Part shown: piece after piece, positions 7,849 to 16,687 of the stretch
How the letters are laid out: every line of letters begins with the position of its first letter
Position numbering within the stretch: position 1 is the stretch's first letter
Assembly: GCA_900538385.1 (NCBI GenBank)
Contig: UWSO01000012.1
Location: 1 to 58,077 of the forward strand
From: an uncultured Porphyromonas sp.
GTDB taxonomy: Bacteria; Bacteroidota; Bacteroidia; Bacteroidales; Porphyromonadaceae
Direction of reading: 5' to 3'
DNA length: 58,077 nt
The notes under the pieces: model-generated
What the model was told of the DNA's origin: nothing
What the model saw: the letters and a program-made list of their open reading frames with translations, nothing else
The model's database searches: none
Program-made: the position numbers and the translations under genes

Positions 7849-8871
7849 TTAGTCCTCTTCTGGAGTGTAGAGAGGCTCATCAGCAAGAGCCTTCGTCATG
7901 TGGTCTACCCATACGTTGACGATAGCGGGATAGTCAGCTAGGCCGTTCATCGTGCAGCCATCTAGCGTGCACTTGTAGCCAGCCTTGTTCATCTCATCGC
8001 GCCAGCTTCCTTCCTCAGGATTCTGCGGATCGACACCACCCTTGAGATCGTTGTTAGCGTGGTCACCAGCGATAGACATGAGCGGGTGTAGGAGCATCGT
8101 GCCAGAGGTTTTGCCAGCCTTCTTAGCGCGAGCGATCAGGTCGTCTACAAGGTTACCCTCCATATCGACGGTAGCGACGAAGTAGTTGGGGCTGAGCTTC
8201 TGTAGCTCCTTCTCGATCATAGGATAGCGCGAGTTACCATTGCCGTAGTTCATGTCCTCGGGGTTACCGTGTCCCATGAAGCTAACGAGCTTGCCAGCAG
8301 CGACCTCCTTGCCGTAGATCTTGTGTAGCTCAGCAGCGACACGCTTGCAGTCCTCCTCGGTCTCTAGTAGCGGACCAGCGAGGTAAACTGTCGTCTTGGC
8401 AAACTCAGGGTGCTCACCATTGTTGCGGAAGTCCTTGATGTAGTTCTTGACACGCAGGAACTCCTCACCAGGTACGATGTGGAGCGACTGCACTGCTATG
8501 TCCTTGTAACCAGCAGCTCCGAGAGCCTCTAGGTAGAAGTTGGGAGAGTAGTAGTTCCACCCCTTCTGACCGCAACGTGTCATACAGATCTCTGAGGTAA
8601 AGGAGAAGTAGAGGTCTCTGTCGGGGAACTGCTTCTTAAAGCGCGCCTGGATCTGCTTAAAGGTCTCCTGAGGCTTGTCCCAGGTACTGCCGAAGGAGAC
8701 GAGGAGTAGTGCCTTGTCTGTCGTTTTCTTTGTCTGCACCTCTTTGGTGACAGCCTGTAGCTTCTTGTCGTGATTTGAGAGAGCTAGGTTGTTGTCCTCC
8801 TGGCAGCCTACGCAAGTCAAGAGCGTCAGTCCGAGAGCGCAGAGTGATAAGATTGTCAATAGCTTCTTCAT
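7849..8871 (-). CDS. cbiK: CbiK-type sirohydrochlorin cobaltochelatase with lipoprotein-like signal
   Basis: Inserts a divalent metal (Co2+ in the anaerobic B12 pathway) into sirohydrochlorin. 340 residues: an N-terminal signal ending LLTCVGC (Cys20 or Cys23 could be lipidated), then the chelatase fold. LLLVSFGSTWDKP is the CbiK start motif. His131 (QSLHIVPGEEF) and His201 (FMGHGNPEDM) are plausible counterparts of the two metal-binding histidines. LHPLMSIAGDHANNDL is also characteristic. A signal peptide on CbiK is known in some anaerobes and puts it outside the cytoplasm, where a metal-loading, storage or heme-related role has been proposed. It follows the TonB receptor gene on the same strand (86-nt gap), implying a joint role in metal or tetrapyrrole handling. 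Confidence 0.92.
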   Translation of the reverse strand: MKKLLTILSLCALGLTLLTCVGCQEDNNLALSNHDKKLQAVTKEVQTKKTTDKALLLVSFGSTWDKPQETFKQIQARFKKQFPDRDLYFSFTSEICMTRCGQKGWNYYSPNFYLEALGAAGYKDIAVQSLHIVPGEEFLRVKNYIKDFRNNGEHPEFAKTTVYLAGPLLETEEDCKRVAAELHKIYGKEVAAGKLVSFMGHGNPEDMNYGNGNSRYPMIEKELQKLSPNYFVATVDMEGNLVDDLIARAKKAGKTSGTMLLHPLMSIAGDHANNDLKGGVDPQNPEEGSWRDEMNKAGYKCTLDGCTMNGLADYPAIVNVWVDHMTKALADEPLYTPEED

Positions 8872-8957
8872 TGTTGATAGGGGTTATAAGTTATTTTAAG
8901 TTTGTGTGTGTGTGTTGGCTTGATAATGTGTAGTGCGTTAGGAGAAACAAAGTTTTT

Positions 8958-11126
8958 CTAATCCTCCTCATCCTCCTGAGCGTGACGAGAGGAGCGCTTA
9001 GTCGGCGTAATCTGCTTGGCTCGCCCGAAGTGTACGCTCAGAGTCATATAGAGCGTACGTCCTGGCGTCGAGGTGCCGTAGTGCAGACCGTGTGGTGTGG
9101 TCTCGTAGTAGTTGAGTAGGTTATCGACACCGACGTTCAGGTCGATAAACCAGTTTTCATTGGGTATGATCGTCTGCTGCGTATTGAGACGCCAGAGATG
9201 ATAGGGCTTACCATTGCCATCATCCTGATAGTAGCGGGTACTCTGCATACGTCCGTAGAGACCCACGGCGAGCTTGTATCGCTGCTGGTGGAAGGTTTGA
9301 CTCCACGATAGTCCCACAGTAGCGCGGTGATGCGCCATACCGTCGATCGTGACCTGACGCATCTCGCCCTTCTCATCATCGTAGAGGAGTGCATCCGTGT
9401 CGAGGTAGCTATAGCTGGTCATCAGCGTCCACTGCTTGTAGATGCGCCACTTGGCTGTAACATCAGCACCATAGGTCTTCGCACTATCCATATTCTTGTA
9501 TTGGCGAATGCGGTTAGGATTGTACGAGACAAGGAGATCACTAGGTGCCTCCGAGCGTGGTATCGTCACCAGCGTGATCATGTTGTTGAGGAAGTTGGCA
9601 TACCCCGTGACACTCACATTGACAATAGGACTATGATACTCCACGCTACCCGAGATGTAACGGCTCGTCTCTGCCTTCAGATGTGGATTGCCTAGATGAA
9701 GTACGATCATCGCCATCTGGCGAATGTATCGGTAGTGGAGCTCCTTGATCGTCGGGGTCTTAAAGCCCTCGGAGTAGGTAGCACGCAGATTGACAGGGCC
9801 TAGCTTGTAGAGGAGTGAGACCTTAGGGGTAAACTTAGCGCCAAAGGCCGGGTGATAGGTTAGTCTAGCACCTGCCGTTAGGTTAAAGCTCCGCGTAGGT
9901 GTCCACTCATCCTGCAGGTATAGTCCCGCGCGGAAGTCATCGACACGATCCTCGTCTAGTCGGTGCGGTGCTATGAGCCAGTTGTGATGCAGGTCTACAC
10001 CCGCACTGAGCCGCTGGTCGAAGGGGAGCGCAAAGACCCCCTTGAGTTGTGTCGTGATGCGCTGTTGATTGCTCTGCAGTCCCACATCCCCAGGGAAGTA
10101 TGGGAAGCTCAGCTCCTTGCCTCCAGGCAGGAACTCCTTAGCCCAGGTCTCACCCGTGTAGACGTAGTAGTAAGCGTGCATGTAGTACTGCATCTGAGCC
10201 GTCAAGACAGCTCCTTGTGGTGTCTGCCAGCGCATGCCAGCACCTGCGGAGGTGTTGTGATAGCGGAAATCGTAAGTCTTATAGTCAGGCACACCCGTTG
10301 GGCGGTGGATATCCTTGCGGTAGTAGTTGCCCTCTACATAGGCTGAGAGAGGCTCGCCCTGTCGCCAGTAGAGATGCTGCCCTATCTGCCAGTCTAGGTA
10401 GGGATTGGAGGTATTATTGACCGAGTTCGTGATAGGATACTCGTATCGATTTGGATCCTCGCAGGTAGTGTTTTGCCAGCCGTCCGAGTGCTTTAGATTA
10501 AAGTCGGTCAGCGTCGTCCAGTCGCCCACCTTGTACTGAAAAGCGTTAGACTGATTGACCACGCCATAAGAGGCGACGCGCGTGCTATTATCTATGGATA
10601 GGTTGTCACGGCTCTTCTTGGTAATGATGTTGATGACACCTGCGATAGCGTCACTGCCGTAGAGTGCTGAGGCAGCTCCCTTGACCACTTCAATGCGCTC
10701 GATGCGGGTCGGATCGATCATATCGAGGTTCGTCTGTCCTCCCAGATCGCTCATGAGCCTTTTGCCATCGACGAGAATGAGGATATACTGACTCCCCAGC
10801 CCGCCCAGTTGCATAGCTGTGCCCATATCGCTATGACTGAAGTCTATCGACGGGATCAGACCCGAGAGTATCTCCGTAAGCGTCGCTGATCCGTAGCTCT
10901 CTAGCGTCTTCGCATTGATGATCTCGGTCTGTACAGGGGCATTCTTGAGGAGGTAGTTCGTACCGGTACCCGTCACGACCACCTCATCCAGATTAAGGAC
11001 TGAGAGCGAGTCTACCGCTGCCCAAGCGAGCGAGTCGGTCGGTGTCGATGTGCTGGTCTGCGCCATCAACGTAGCTGGGAGTAGCAGAGCTAAGAGCTGT
11101 ACAACGATTGCAGGATATCTATTCAT
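8958..11126 (-). CDS. TonB-dependent outer-membrane receptor
   Basis: 722 residues from the ATG at 11126: signal peptide (YPAIVVQLLALLLPATLMAQ), a TonB-box-like LNLDEVVVTGTG, a plug domain with ILILVDGKRL and GAASALYGSDAIAGVINIIT, then a 22-strand-type barrel ending in an aromatic-rich strand. I reject the longer frame to 11255 because the promoter (11208-11238) lies inside that extension and the signal peptide begins at 11126. There is no N-terminal carboxypeptidase-like domain, so this is not SusC-type. Overall it resembles BtuB/HmuR receptors. The barrel contains NPHLKAE, reminiscent of the NPDL motif of heme receptors. With cbi genes upstream and cbiK downstream, a corrinoid, cobalt or porphyrin ligand is likely; which one is open. 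Confidence 0.93.
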   Translation of the reverse strand: MNRYPAIVVQLLALLLPATLMAQTSTSTPTDSLAWAAVDSLSVLNLDEVVVTGTGTNYLLKNAPVQTEIINAKTLESYGSATLTEILSGLIPSIDFSHSDMGTAMQLGGLGSQYILILVDGKRLMSDLGGQTNLDMIDPTRIERIEVVKGAASALYGSDAIAGVINIITKKSRDNLSIDNSTRVASYGVVNQSNAFQYKVGDWTTLTDFNLKHSDGWQNTTCEDPNRYEYPITNSVNNTSNPYLDWQIGQHLYWRQGEPLSAYVEGNYYRKDIHRPTGVPDYKTYDFRYHNTSAGAGMRWQTPQGAVLTAQMQYYMHAYYYVYTGETWAKEFLPGGKELSFPYFPGDVGLQSNQQRITTQLKGVFALPFDQRLSAGVDLHHNWLIAPHRLDEDRVDDFRAGLYLQDEWTPTRSFNLTAGARLTYHPAFGAKFTPKVSLLYKLGPVNLRATYSEGFKTPTIKELHYRYIRQMAMIVLHLGNPHLKAETSRYISGSVEYHSPIVNVSVTGYANFLNNMITLVTIPRSEAPSDLLVSYNPNRIRQYKNMDSAKTYGADVTAKWRIYKQWTLMTSYSYLDTDALLYDDEKGEMRQVTIDGMAHHRATVGLSWSQTFHQQRYKLAVGLYGRMQSTRYYQDDGNGKPYHLWRLNTQQTIIPNENWFIDLNVGVDNLLNYYETTPHGLHYGTSTPGRTLYMTLSVHFGRAKQITPTKRSSRHAQEDEED

Positions 11127-11207
11127 ACACCAATAGGTAAAATCAATAGAAGCAGGCAACCTAACCATAGAAGTAACGAACTTGGTTAAAGGAGCTTTTA
11201 TGCGCCA

Positions 11208-11238
11208 CAAAGGTAGTAAAAAAAGCATTGCTGAGCAA
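11208..11238 (-). promoter_or_regulatory. Promoter of the TonB receptor-cbiK unit
   Basis: On the minus strand TTG at 11238-11236 is followed after 20 bases by TACCTTTG at 11215-11208, an excellent Bacteroidota promoter. The predicted leader is ~75-80 nt to the ATG at 11126. It separates the receptor and cbiK from the cbi operon upstream and fixes the receptor start codon. I saw no B12-box-like core in the leader. Confidence 0.75.
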
Positions 11239-11299
11239 CCGATCGCACGCGACATCTAGATCCGCACAAATCTCTCAAGCAGCAATCTCTCTGCTCCCT

Positions 11300-11500
11300 C
11301 TCTAATCTCTAACTTCTAATATCTAATCTCCACGTGGAGGCAAAATAAAACTTCGGAGGAATCAAATGATACTTCGGAGGAATCAAATGATACTTCGGAA
11401 GAATCAAATGATAAGTCCGAAGTATTTCCGATTTCCCACGTGGAAAATAAAAAATTGCCACGTGGCTACCAAATTAGAAGTTAGACGTTAGAGATTAGAG
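11300..11500. repeat. MITE-like 201-bp element with 14-bp terminal inverted repeats
   Basis: The ends are CTCTAATCTCTAAC (11300-11313) and its exact complement GTTAGAGATTAGAG (11487-11500), with further imperfect matches inward to CCACGTGG words. The interior holds three ~21-bp units of the form CTTCGGARGAATCAAATGA (about 11350-11411) and a closing AAGTCCGAAG, which pairs with the last CTTCGGA. No ORF of note. It lies between the receptor promoter and the cbiL stop, filling nearly all of the 11239-11520 gap. Related sequence without the same ends occurs at ~22.3, 35.4 and 46.8 kb. Confidence 0.8.
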
Positions 11501-11520
11501 GCGGGTTATCGGGAGATCCC

Positions 11521-12216
11521 TCAACTGGGACGTATGATGATGAGCGAGAAATAAGGGATCGGTTGACGAGAAAGGAGCGTCTCTCGATCACTAGTAAGTA
11601 GCTCTAGAGCGGGATTGCCGAGATGCTCGGCGTAGATGAAGTCGTTGTGGTCCTTGGCGATCACCTTACGAACGAAGTCGGCACAGCGCGAGAGCTTCAT
11701 CACCACCACCGTATGTCCCTGCGCCAGTGCTTCGCGAAGCTGAGACTCACTGTCGACTTTGCTCAGCACAAGGAGCGACTCGTCTTGGCGCACCAGCCCC
11801 TGACCAAAAGCTGCGACCGCTGCTATGTAATAAGGTATTCCCGGCACAACATCTATCTCGGCACCAGCCTGACGTAAGAGGTCGGCGAGATACTGCACCG
11901 TGGCGTAGGTACCCGCATCGCCGATAGTGACGACACTACAAGCGAGTCCCCTACCCTGCTGATCTAACAGTCGGGTGGCAAGCTGCTCGTAATAGCGGAT
12001 CGCCTCTGTTCGGTCACTGCTCATCGGGATCTCTAGGATCTGACAGTGCTGAGCGAGGGCGGTGCCTTCGGGTAGCGCAGCAACAATTCGGTGAGCGGCC
12101 TCGCCTAGGCAATAGATCTCGTCTGCCGCCTGGAGCTTGCCATAGGCCCGCATGGAGATATCCTCAGGCGTAGCAGCACCGAGAGAAACGATCGCTATCG
12201 GGTGTGATGCCTCCAT
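11521..12216 (-). CDS. cbiL: Precorrin-2/cobalt-factor-II C20-methyltransferase
   Basis: SAM-dependent methyltransferase that adds the C20 methyl during corrin ring synthesis. 231 residues of the tetrapyrrole methylase fold: IAIVSLGAATPEDISMRA at the N-terminus, SVVTIGDAGTYATVQYLAD in the middle, VVPGIPYYIAAVAAFG and VVVMKLSR as in CbiL/CobI. Slightly short but complete. Its start lies 22 bases inside the end of the upstream cbiGF gene, so the two are translationally coupled. It is the last gene of the cbi operon; the MITE-like element follows. Confidence 0.9.
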   Translation of the reverse strand: MEASHPIAIVSLGAATPEDISMRAYGKLQAADEIYCLGEAAHRIVAALPEGTALAQHCQILEIPMSSDRTEAIRYYEQLATRLLDQQGRGLACSVVTIGDAGTYATVQYLADLLRQAGAEIDVVPGIPYYIAAVAAFGQGLVRQDESLLVLSKVDSESQLREALAQGHTVVVMKLSRCADFVRKVIAKDHNDFIYAEHLGNPALELLTSDRETLLSRQPIPYFSLIIIRPS

Positions 12217-14048
12217 CGGCGGAAGAGGTGCTTGAAGTTGTCGTTGTAGAGCTTGGAGAGCCCCGCACGGTTATCGATAGCATCCCCGACGACCATCAGC
12301 GTGGTGAGCGTGAGGTGGTGCTCACGAACTATCTGCGCCAGCTCGGAGAGTTGACCGCGATAGATGCGCTGCTCAGGCCAAGTGAGCTTGTAGCAGACCG
12401 CCACGGGTGTGGTGGGTGGGTAGTGAACGAGTAGCTCCCGCTGCACCTCCTCGGCAAGGGTGGCACTGAGGTAGATGCACATCGTGCTCTGCGAGGCGGC
12501 TAGCTTGTGCAGTTGCTCTCGCTCAGGCATTGGCGTGCGACCTCCGCCTCGAGTTAGGATGATGGTCTGCACACGCTCGGGGATGGTAAACTGAGACCTA
12601 AGCTCTGCGGCGGCGGCTAGGAAAGAGGAGATGCCGGGCGTGATGTGATAACTCATTCCCGCCTCGTCGAAGAGTGCCATCTGCTCCTGTATGGCGCCAA
12701 AGATGGCGGGGTCTCCCGTGTGTAACCGCACGATGAGAGCGTGCTTGTCGTAAAACTCCTTCATCAAGGCAAACTGCTCCTCGAGATTCATATCTGCGGA
12801 GCTTTTCACAGTGGCACCCTCCTTAGCATAGTAGGTTAGCTCGATAGGGACTAAGCTACCAGCATAGAGGATCAGGTCGGCTCGCTCGAGGAAGTGCTTG
12901 CCACGCACGGAGATTAGCTCAGGGTCTCCCGGACCCGCCCCGACGATCTCTATATGCCCGTGAGGCAACCCTTCAGGTGCTACGGCAAGGCTATAAGTGA
13001 AGTCGCTCTGTGGCGTGAGACAGCCTTTTTGCTTCTCTATAATAAGAAGTCCGCCCTGACTGGCTGCGAGTGCGGAAGCTTCGCTAACGCTCGTCGATCC
13101 AGTGGCTGTGGCGACACGCTCCGAGGGGTTGGGCACCTCGATGGCAGCTAGCTCGTCGCTGCTGTAGAAGTGGCAAGGCTTGCCCAAGTGCTGGGAGAGC
13201 TCCTCGAGGATCGGTTCGCCACGCTTGAGCTCGATGCTATTGATCGTGGCGATGGCACTGGAGGCGTACCCTTTGGCACGAATGTCGGAGAGGATGTGCG
13301 CCACGACGCCCTCGGGATTTGCCAGATGGCGACACCCCACACCGAGGTGCAGGAGTGGCGGACGGAAGTAGAGACAAGGGATAGTCAAGCCCTCCAATAG
13401 GCGAAAGCTAACCGCTATGAGCAGGTCGTAGCGGCTCTGGTCGATATCCTCGTAGCGGTAGTAAAGGTCCACATGCTCTGGGTGGGTGCGCTCTAGGTAG
13501 GCGGTACCCTCGGAGCGCATCTCAAGGAGCAGGGCGACGGGACGCTTATTGACAAAGGTGGTGATGGCGGCGTTCATACTACATCCGGCGGTCTCGCTGC
13601 TCCACCCGCTTTCTGCGCCCAAAGTGTCTAACGCCCACAGCCCCTGCCGATCGCTCTGGGTGGTGATGACTGGCTCAGCACCTAGTATGTGCGCGATGCG
13701 CTCGGTCCACTCGTTGGCACCGCCGATGTGTCCCGAAGCGACGGAGATGACATACCGTCCCGTGGTGTCTACGCAGAGAACCGCTGGGTCGTGATGCTTG
13801 TCTCTGAGCAGTGGGGCAATGGTGCGAACGCAGATCCCCATGGCGGAGACAAAGAGTAAGACATCGCTCTCGGCAAAGAGGCACTTAGCCCCCTCGGCAA
13901 GGCTGGGCAGCAGGGTGAATGAGTCGCTTGCCTTCTCCGGATGTGTCGTATAGAGCTTTACGTCGGGCAGTTGGCTCGCTATCTGTAGTGCGATCTTTTG
14001 ACCATCAGGAGAGATGGCAAGGATCGCTATGCGTGGTTTTGAGTTCAT
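12195..14048 (-). CDS. cbiGF: Fused CbiG (cobalt-precorrin-5A hydrolase) and CbiF (precorrin-4 C11-methyltransferase)
   Basis: 617 residues, two consecutive-step enzymes in one chain. Residues 1-~365 are CbiG: FVSAMGICVRTIAPLL and SVASGHIGGANEWT in the N-terminal part, and the C-terminal CbiG domain with VGCRHLANPEGV and ATGSTSVSEASALAA. It opens the delta-lactone of cobalt-precorrin-5A. Residues ~366-617 are CbiF/CobM: IEIVGAGPGDPELISVRG, YAGSLVP, LHTGDPAIFGAIQEQM and ILTRGGGRTPMPERE. The frame is open across the joint, so this is a real fusion. It lies 5 bases after the CbiET gene and overlaps cbiL by 22 bases. Fusions of this type occur in other Bacteroidota. Confidence 0.93.
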   Translation of the reverse strand: MNSKPRIAILAISPDGQKIALQIASQLPDVKLYTTHPEKASDSFTLLPSLAEGAKCLFAESDVLLFVSAMGICVRTIAPLLRDKHHDPAVLCVDTTGRYVISVASGHIGGANEWTERIAHILGAEPVITTQSDRQGLWALDTLGAESGWSSETAGCSMNAAITTFVNKRPVALLLEMRSEGTAYLERTHPEHVDLYYRYEDIDQSRYDLLIAVSFRLLEGLTIPCLYFRPPLLHLGVGCRHLANPEGVVAHILSDIRAKGYASSAIATINSIELKRGEPILEELSQHLGKPCHFYSSDELAAIEVPNPSERVATATGSTSVSEASALAASQGGLLIIEKQKGCLTPQSDFTYSLAVAPEGLPHGHIEIVGAGPGDPELISVRGKHFLERADLILYAGSLVPIELTYYAKEGATVKSSADMNLEEQFALMKEFYDKHALIVRLHTGDPAIFGAIQEQMALFDEAGMSYHITPGISSFLAAAAELRSQFTIPERVQTIILTRGGGRTPMPEREQLHKLAASQSTMCIYLSATLAEEVQRELLVHYPPTTPVAVCYKLTWPEQRIYRGQLSELAQIVREHHLTLTTLMVVGDAIDNRAGLSKLYNDNFKHLFRRWRHHTR

Positions 14049-14053
14049 ACTAA

Positions 14054-15247
14054 TTAATGAGTGCTTTTGGTCGCTTGTAAGACAGCTATCGGGTTGTAGT
14101 CATCGATCTGCATACGGGTCGTGGAGGCGATGGAGCCCCCGACAGATGCAATGGCTCGTCTGAAGGCCTCCTGGCTTTCGCTCGAGACGGAGTTGAAGAC
14201 GATCCGCCCGCCTCCAGCGAGACGACGCCACACCTCCTCAACGATCTCCTGCAGATGTCCGCCATGCCCGCCGATAAAGACAACATCGGGCTGAGGCAAG
14301 GGGTCAAGGTCGGTGCAAAGGAAGTCACCCCCGCAGAAGGTAATACCAGGGGTGTGGTGACGACGCGCATTGGCATCGAGGAGCTCGGCGCCCTCGGGAC
14401 GTATCTCGAAGGCAACCACCTGCAGGCTCGGCTGCTGTAGGCGAGCCTCGATAGAGACGGAGCCGGTGCAGGAGCCGATGTCCCACAGGACGTGCGCTTG
14501 GTGCAGGTCTAGCTGCGAGAGTGTCTCGAGACGTATCGCCCGCTTGGTGATCATCCGCTCACGTCCGTGGAGCGGGATGAAGTCCGCATCGGGAATGCCA
14601 AAGGGACGAGGCAAGGGCTTCGTCTGAATGAGGATTAAGTTGTTGGGATAGGCGAAGGTGCGCTCTGACATTTCCGCAATAGAGAGACGGTAGAGCTGCT
14701 GTCGCTCCCTATTGCCCAGATGCTCACCAACGATGGCTCTGTAGTTGTCGTAGCCGTAGTCGAGCATACGCTGAGCGATACGCTGAGGGGTGTGTTCCTT
14801 GCGGTCGGTCAGGATGCCGATCATGCGCTCGCCTGAGATCAATGCAGCATCAAAGGCTTGCCACGGTCTCCCCGTGAGCGACACGACGTGCATATCTTGG
14901 TAAGGCTGCAGTGCTACATGAGCGAGGAGCTGTAGGGAGTGGAAGTAAGGGTGCAGCTCGATCTCAGCCTCGGGAAGAAGCTGCATGATGCGCTGCCCGA
15001 TGCCGTTGAAGATGGGGTCGCACGAAGCGAAGACGACGACCGTATCGTACGCTTTGTACTGCTCGATCACATCGTCTATCGGTGGGGTTATATCGATCCA
15101 ATGATACGCTGTCGGCAAGATCTCACGGACAATCTCGTGGTGCCGTGCACCGCCCGAGAAGACGCGCTCACCAGCGAGTCGCTCCAGTAGCTCTGGGCTC
15201 CACCGTTGCTCCCGGTCGTCGCTAAGTCCTATGAGGATGATTTTCAT
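14054..15247 (-). CDS. cobL: Bifunctional CbiE-CbiT (CobL): precorrin C5,C15-methyltransferase/C12-decarboxylase
   Basis: 397 residues. The N-terminal ~205 residues are the CbiE tetrapyrrole methylase domain (IILIGLSDDREQRWSPE, FSGGARHHEIV, FASCDPIFNGIGQ). The C-terminal ~190 residues are the Rossmann-type CbiT domain (VLWDIGSCTGSVSIEA, VVFIGGHGGHLQEIVEE, IDDYNPIA). Together they methylate C5 and C15 and remove the acetate carboxyl at C12. The ATG overlaps the stop of the CbiHC gene by four bases, showing coupling. Length fits CobL of other organisms. Confidence 0.93.
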   Translation of the reverse strand: MKIILIGLSDDREQRWSPELLERLAGERVFSGGARHHEIVREILPTAYHWIDITPPIDDVIEQYKAYDTVVVFASCDPIFNGIGQRIMQLLPEAEIELHPYFHSLQLLAHVALQPYQDMHVVSLTGRPWQAFDAALISGERMIGILTDRKEHTPQRIAQRMLDYGYDNYRAIVGEHLGNRERQQLYRLSIAEMSERTFAYPNNLILIQTKPLPRPFGIPDADFIPLHGRERMITKRAIRLETLSQLDLHQAHVLWDIGSCTGSVSIEARLQQPSLQVVAFEIRPEGAELLDANARRHHTPGITFCGGDFLCTDLDPLPQPDVVFIGGHGGHLQEIVEEVWRRLAGGGRIVFNSVSSESQEAFRRAIASVGGSIASTTRMQIDDYNPIAVLQATKSTH

Positions 15248-16647
15248 AAGTCACGACCTGGCTTGAGCGTCTCGGCATCGCCATAGCTAAGGGTCGCGTT
15301 GACTAGTGTTGCCGCAAGATTGCTGCCCCCTTTGCGTCCCTCAATGATGAGCTTAGGGATGTCGTGAAAGGGCTTGACCATATGCTTTGACTCGCACACA
15401 TGGACGAAGCCGACGGGCGCTGCGACAATTCCAGCGGGGTGAGCCTTGCCCTGGCGTATGAGGTGCGCCAGCTCCATAAGAGCCGTCGGAGCGTTGCCAA
15501 AAGCGTAGAGCGCATCGGGATGCTCCTCGACGGCGAGCCGTATGCCAGCCTGTGTGCGGGTGATGTCCAGACGCTCTGCCATCTCAGCCACACGTGGGTC
15601 GTGCAGGTAGCAGAGCACCTCGATACCGTAGCGTGCCAAGGCACCTTTGCGAATGCCTGAGGCGACCATCGTCACGTCGGTCACGATGGTTCGTATCTTA
15701 CCATCGACATAGCCTTGGTAAATGCGAGAGACCGCATTTGGGTCGCTATAGAGTAGCTCCTCCATCTCAAAGTCGGCCGTCGTATGGACAGCGTGTAGCA
15801 TCGCCCAGAGATGGTCTAGCGGATAGCTATCGGGATGCTTAAGTAGTGAGAGGATCGTGCGAAAGCTTTCGCTCATGATGCGCTGCCCGACCTTTTCCTC
15901 GTCACTGCTTTTGTCACGATAGTAGCCTCGTGGTGTGACGATCTTGCCCTTTGAGAGGAAGCTCTGACTATTGCCAATGATGAGGACGGTAAACATGTCT
16001 ACATCTTGCGTATCCAGCTCTCGTAAAGTCGTCGTCCAGACACGCTGATCGGAACGACCTGCCTGCTGCACCAGTCCTACGGGCGTATCCGGTGAGCGAT
16101 GCTTGAGAAAGAGCTCCCGCACACGCTCTAGCTGCCAGTACCGCTTGATGCTCTTGGGATTGTAGAGTGCCGTGACGAAGTCTGCCTCCGCAGCCGCAAT
16201 GGCGCGTCGCTCGATGATTGCCCACGGAGTCATCAGATCACTCAGCGAGATGATGCAAAGGTCATGACCAATGGGTGCCCCTAGGAGAGCAGCTGCTTTT
16301 TGAAAAGCGGAGATCCCAGGCAGGACCTCTAGCTCTACATCACTGCCCCGCTCATCGCACATCTCATAGAGGAGCGGAGCCATCCCGTAGATGCCCGCAT
16401 CGCCAGAACTAATGACACAGACGGTCTGCCCAGCCTCAGCTCGCTCGATAGCCAGCTTAGCTCGCTCACGCTCTTGACGCATACCTGTGTCGATGCACTC
16501 GGCACCCTCGTGTAGGTACTCTTGGATAAACTGAAAGTAGTAAGCATACCCCACCACCACATCAGCCTCTCTGAGGGCTTGATGCACAGCGGGCGTTATA
16601 TCTTCTGGACTGCCAGGACCGATTCCGGCGATATAGATCTTCTTCAT
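15244..16647 (-). CDS. cbiHC: Fused CbiH (precorrin-3B C17-methyltransferase) and CbiC (precorrin-8X methylmutase)
   Basis: 467 residues. Residues 1-~245 are CbiH/CobJ: IYIAGIGPGSPEDITPAVHQ, CVISSGDAGIYGMAPL, LPGISAFQKAAALLGAPIGH, ALYNPKSIKRYWQ. Residues ~258-467 are CbiC/CobH: a SFRTILSLL start, VTDVTMVASGIRKG, FGNAPTALMELAHLI, GIVAAPVGFVHVCESK. CbiC moves the C11 methyl to C12 at the end of ring synthesis, while CbiH contracts the ring, so the fused enzymes are not consecutive in the pathway. The first gene after the PepSY gene (40-nt gap) on the minus strand. Confidence 0.93.
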   Translation of the reverse strand: MKKIYIAGIGPGSPEDITPAVHQALREADVVVGYAYYFQFIQEYLHEGAECIDTGMRQERERAKLAIERAEAGQTVCVISSGDAGIYGMAPLLYEMCDERGSDVELEVLPGISAFQKAAALLGAPIGHDLCIISLSDLMTPWAIIERRAIAAAEADFVTALYNPKSIKRYWQLERVRELFLKHRSPDTPVGLVQQAGRSDQRVWTTTLRELDTQDVDMFTVLIIGNSQSFLSKGKIVTPRGYYRDKSSDEEKVGQRIMSESFRTILSLLKHPDSYPLDHLWAMLHAVHTTADFEMEELLYSDPNAVSRIYQGYVDGKIRTIVTDVTMVASGIRKGALARYGIEVLCYLHDPRVAEMAERLDITRTQAGIRLAVEEHPDALYAFGNAPTALMELAHLIRQGKAHPAGIVAAPVGFVHVCESKHMVKPFHDIPKLIIEGRKGGSNLAATLVNATLSYGDAETLKPGRDL

Positions 16648-16687
16648 AGTATCTCTTAGTTATTGTTGGACGGGCTTCGCTCTCCAC

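Noticed and set aside
11127..11255. Longer N-terminus of the TonB receptor
   Set aside because: A good promoter lies inside this stretch and the signal peptide begins at 11126.
11340..11420. Tandem units resembling a CRISPR array
   Set aside because: The units are head-to-tail without spacers of distinct sequence, and no cas gene is present; the same applies at 31639-31731.
12195..16647. Frameshift or assembly errors producing the Cbi fusions
   Set aside because: All three reading frames are open across the joints, with linker lengths normal for known fusions.
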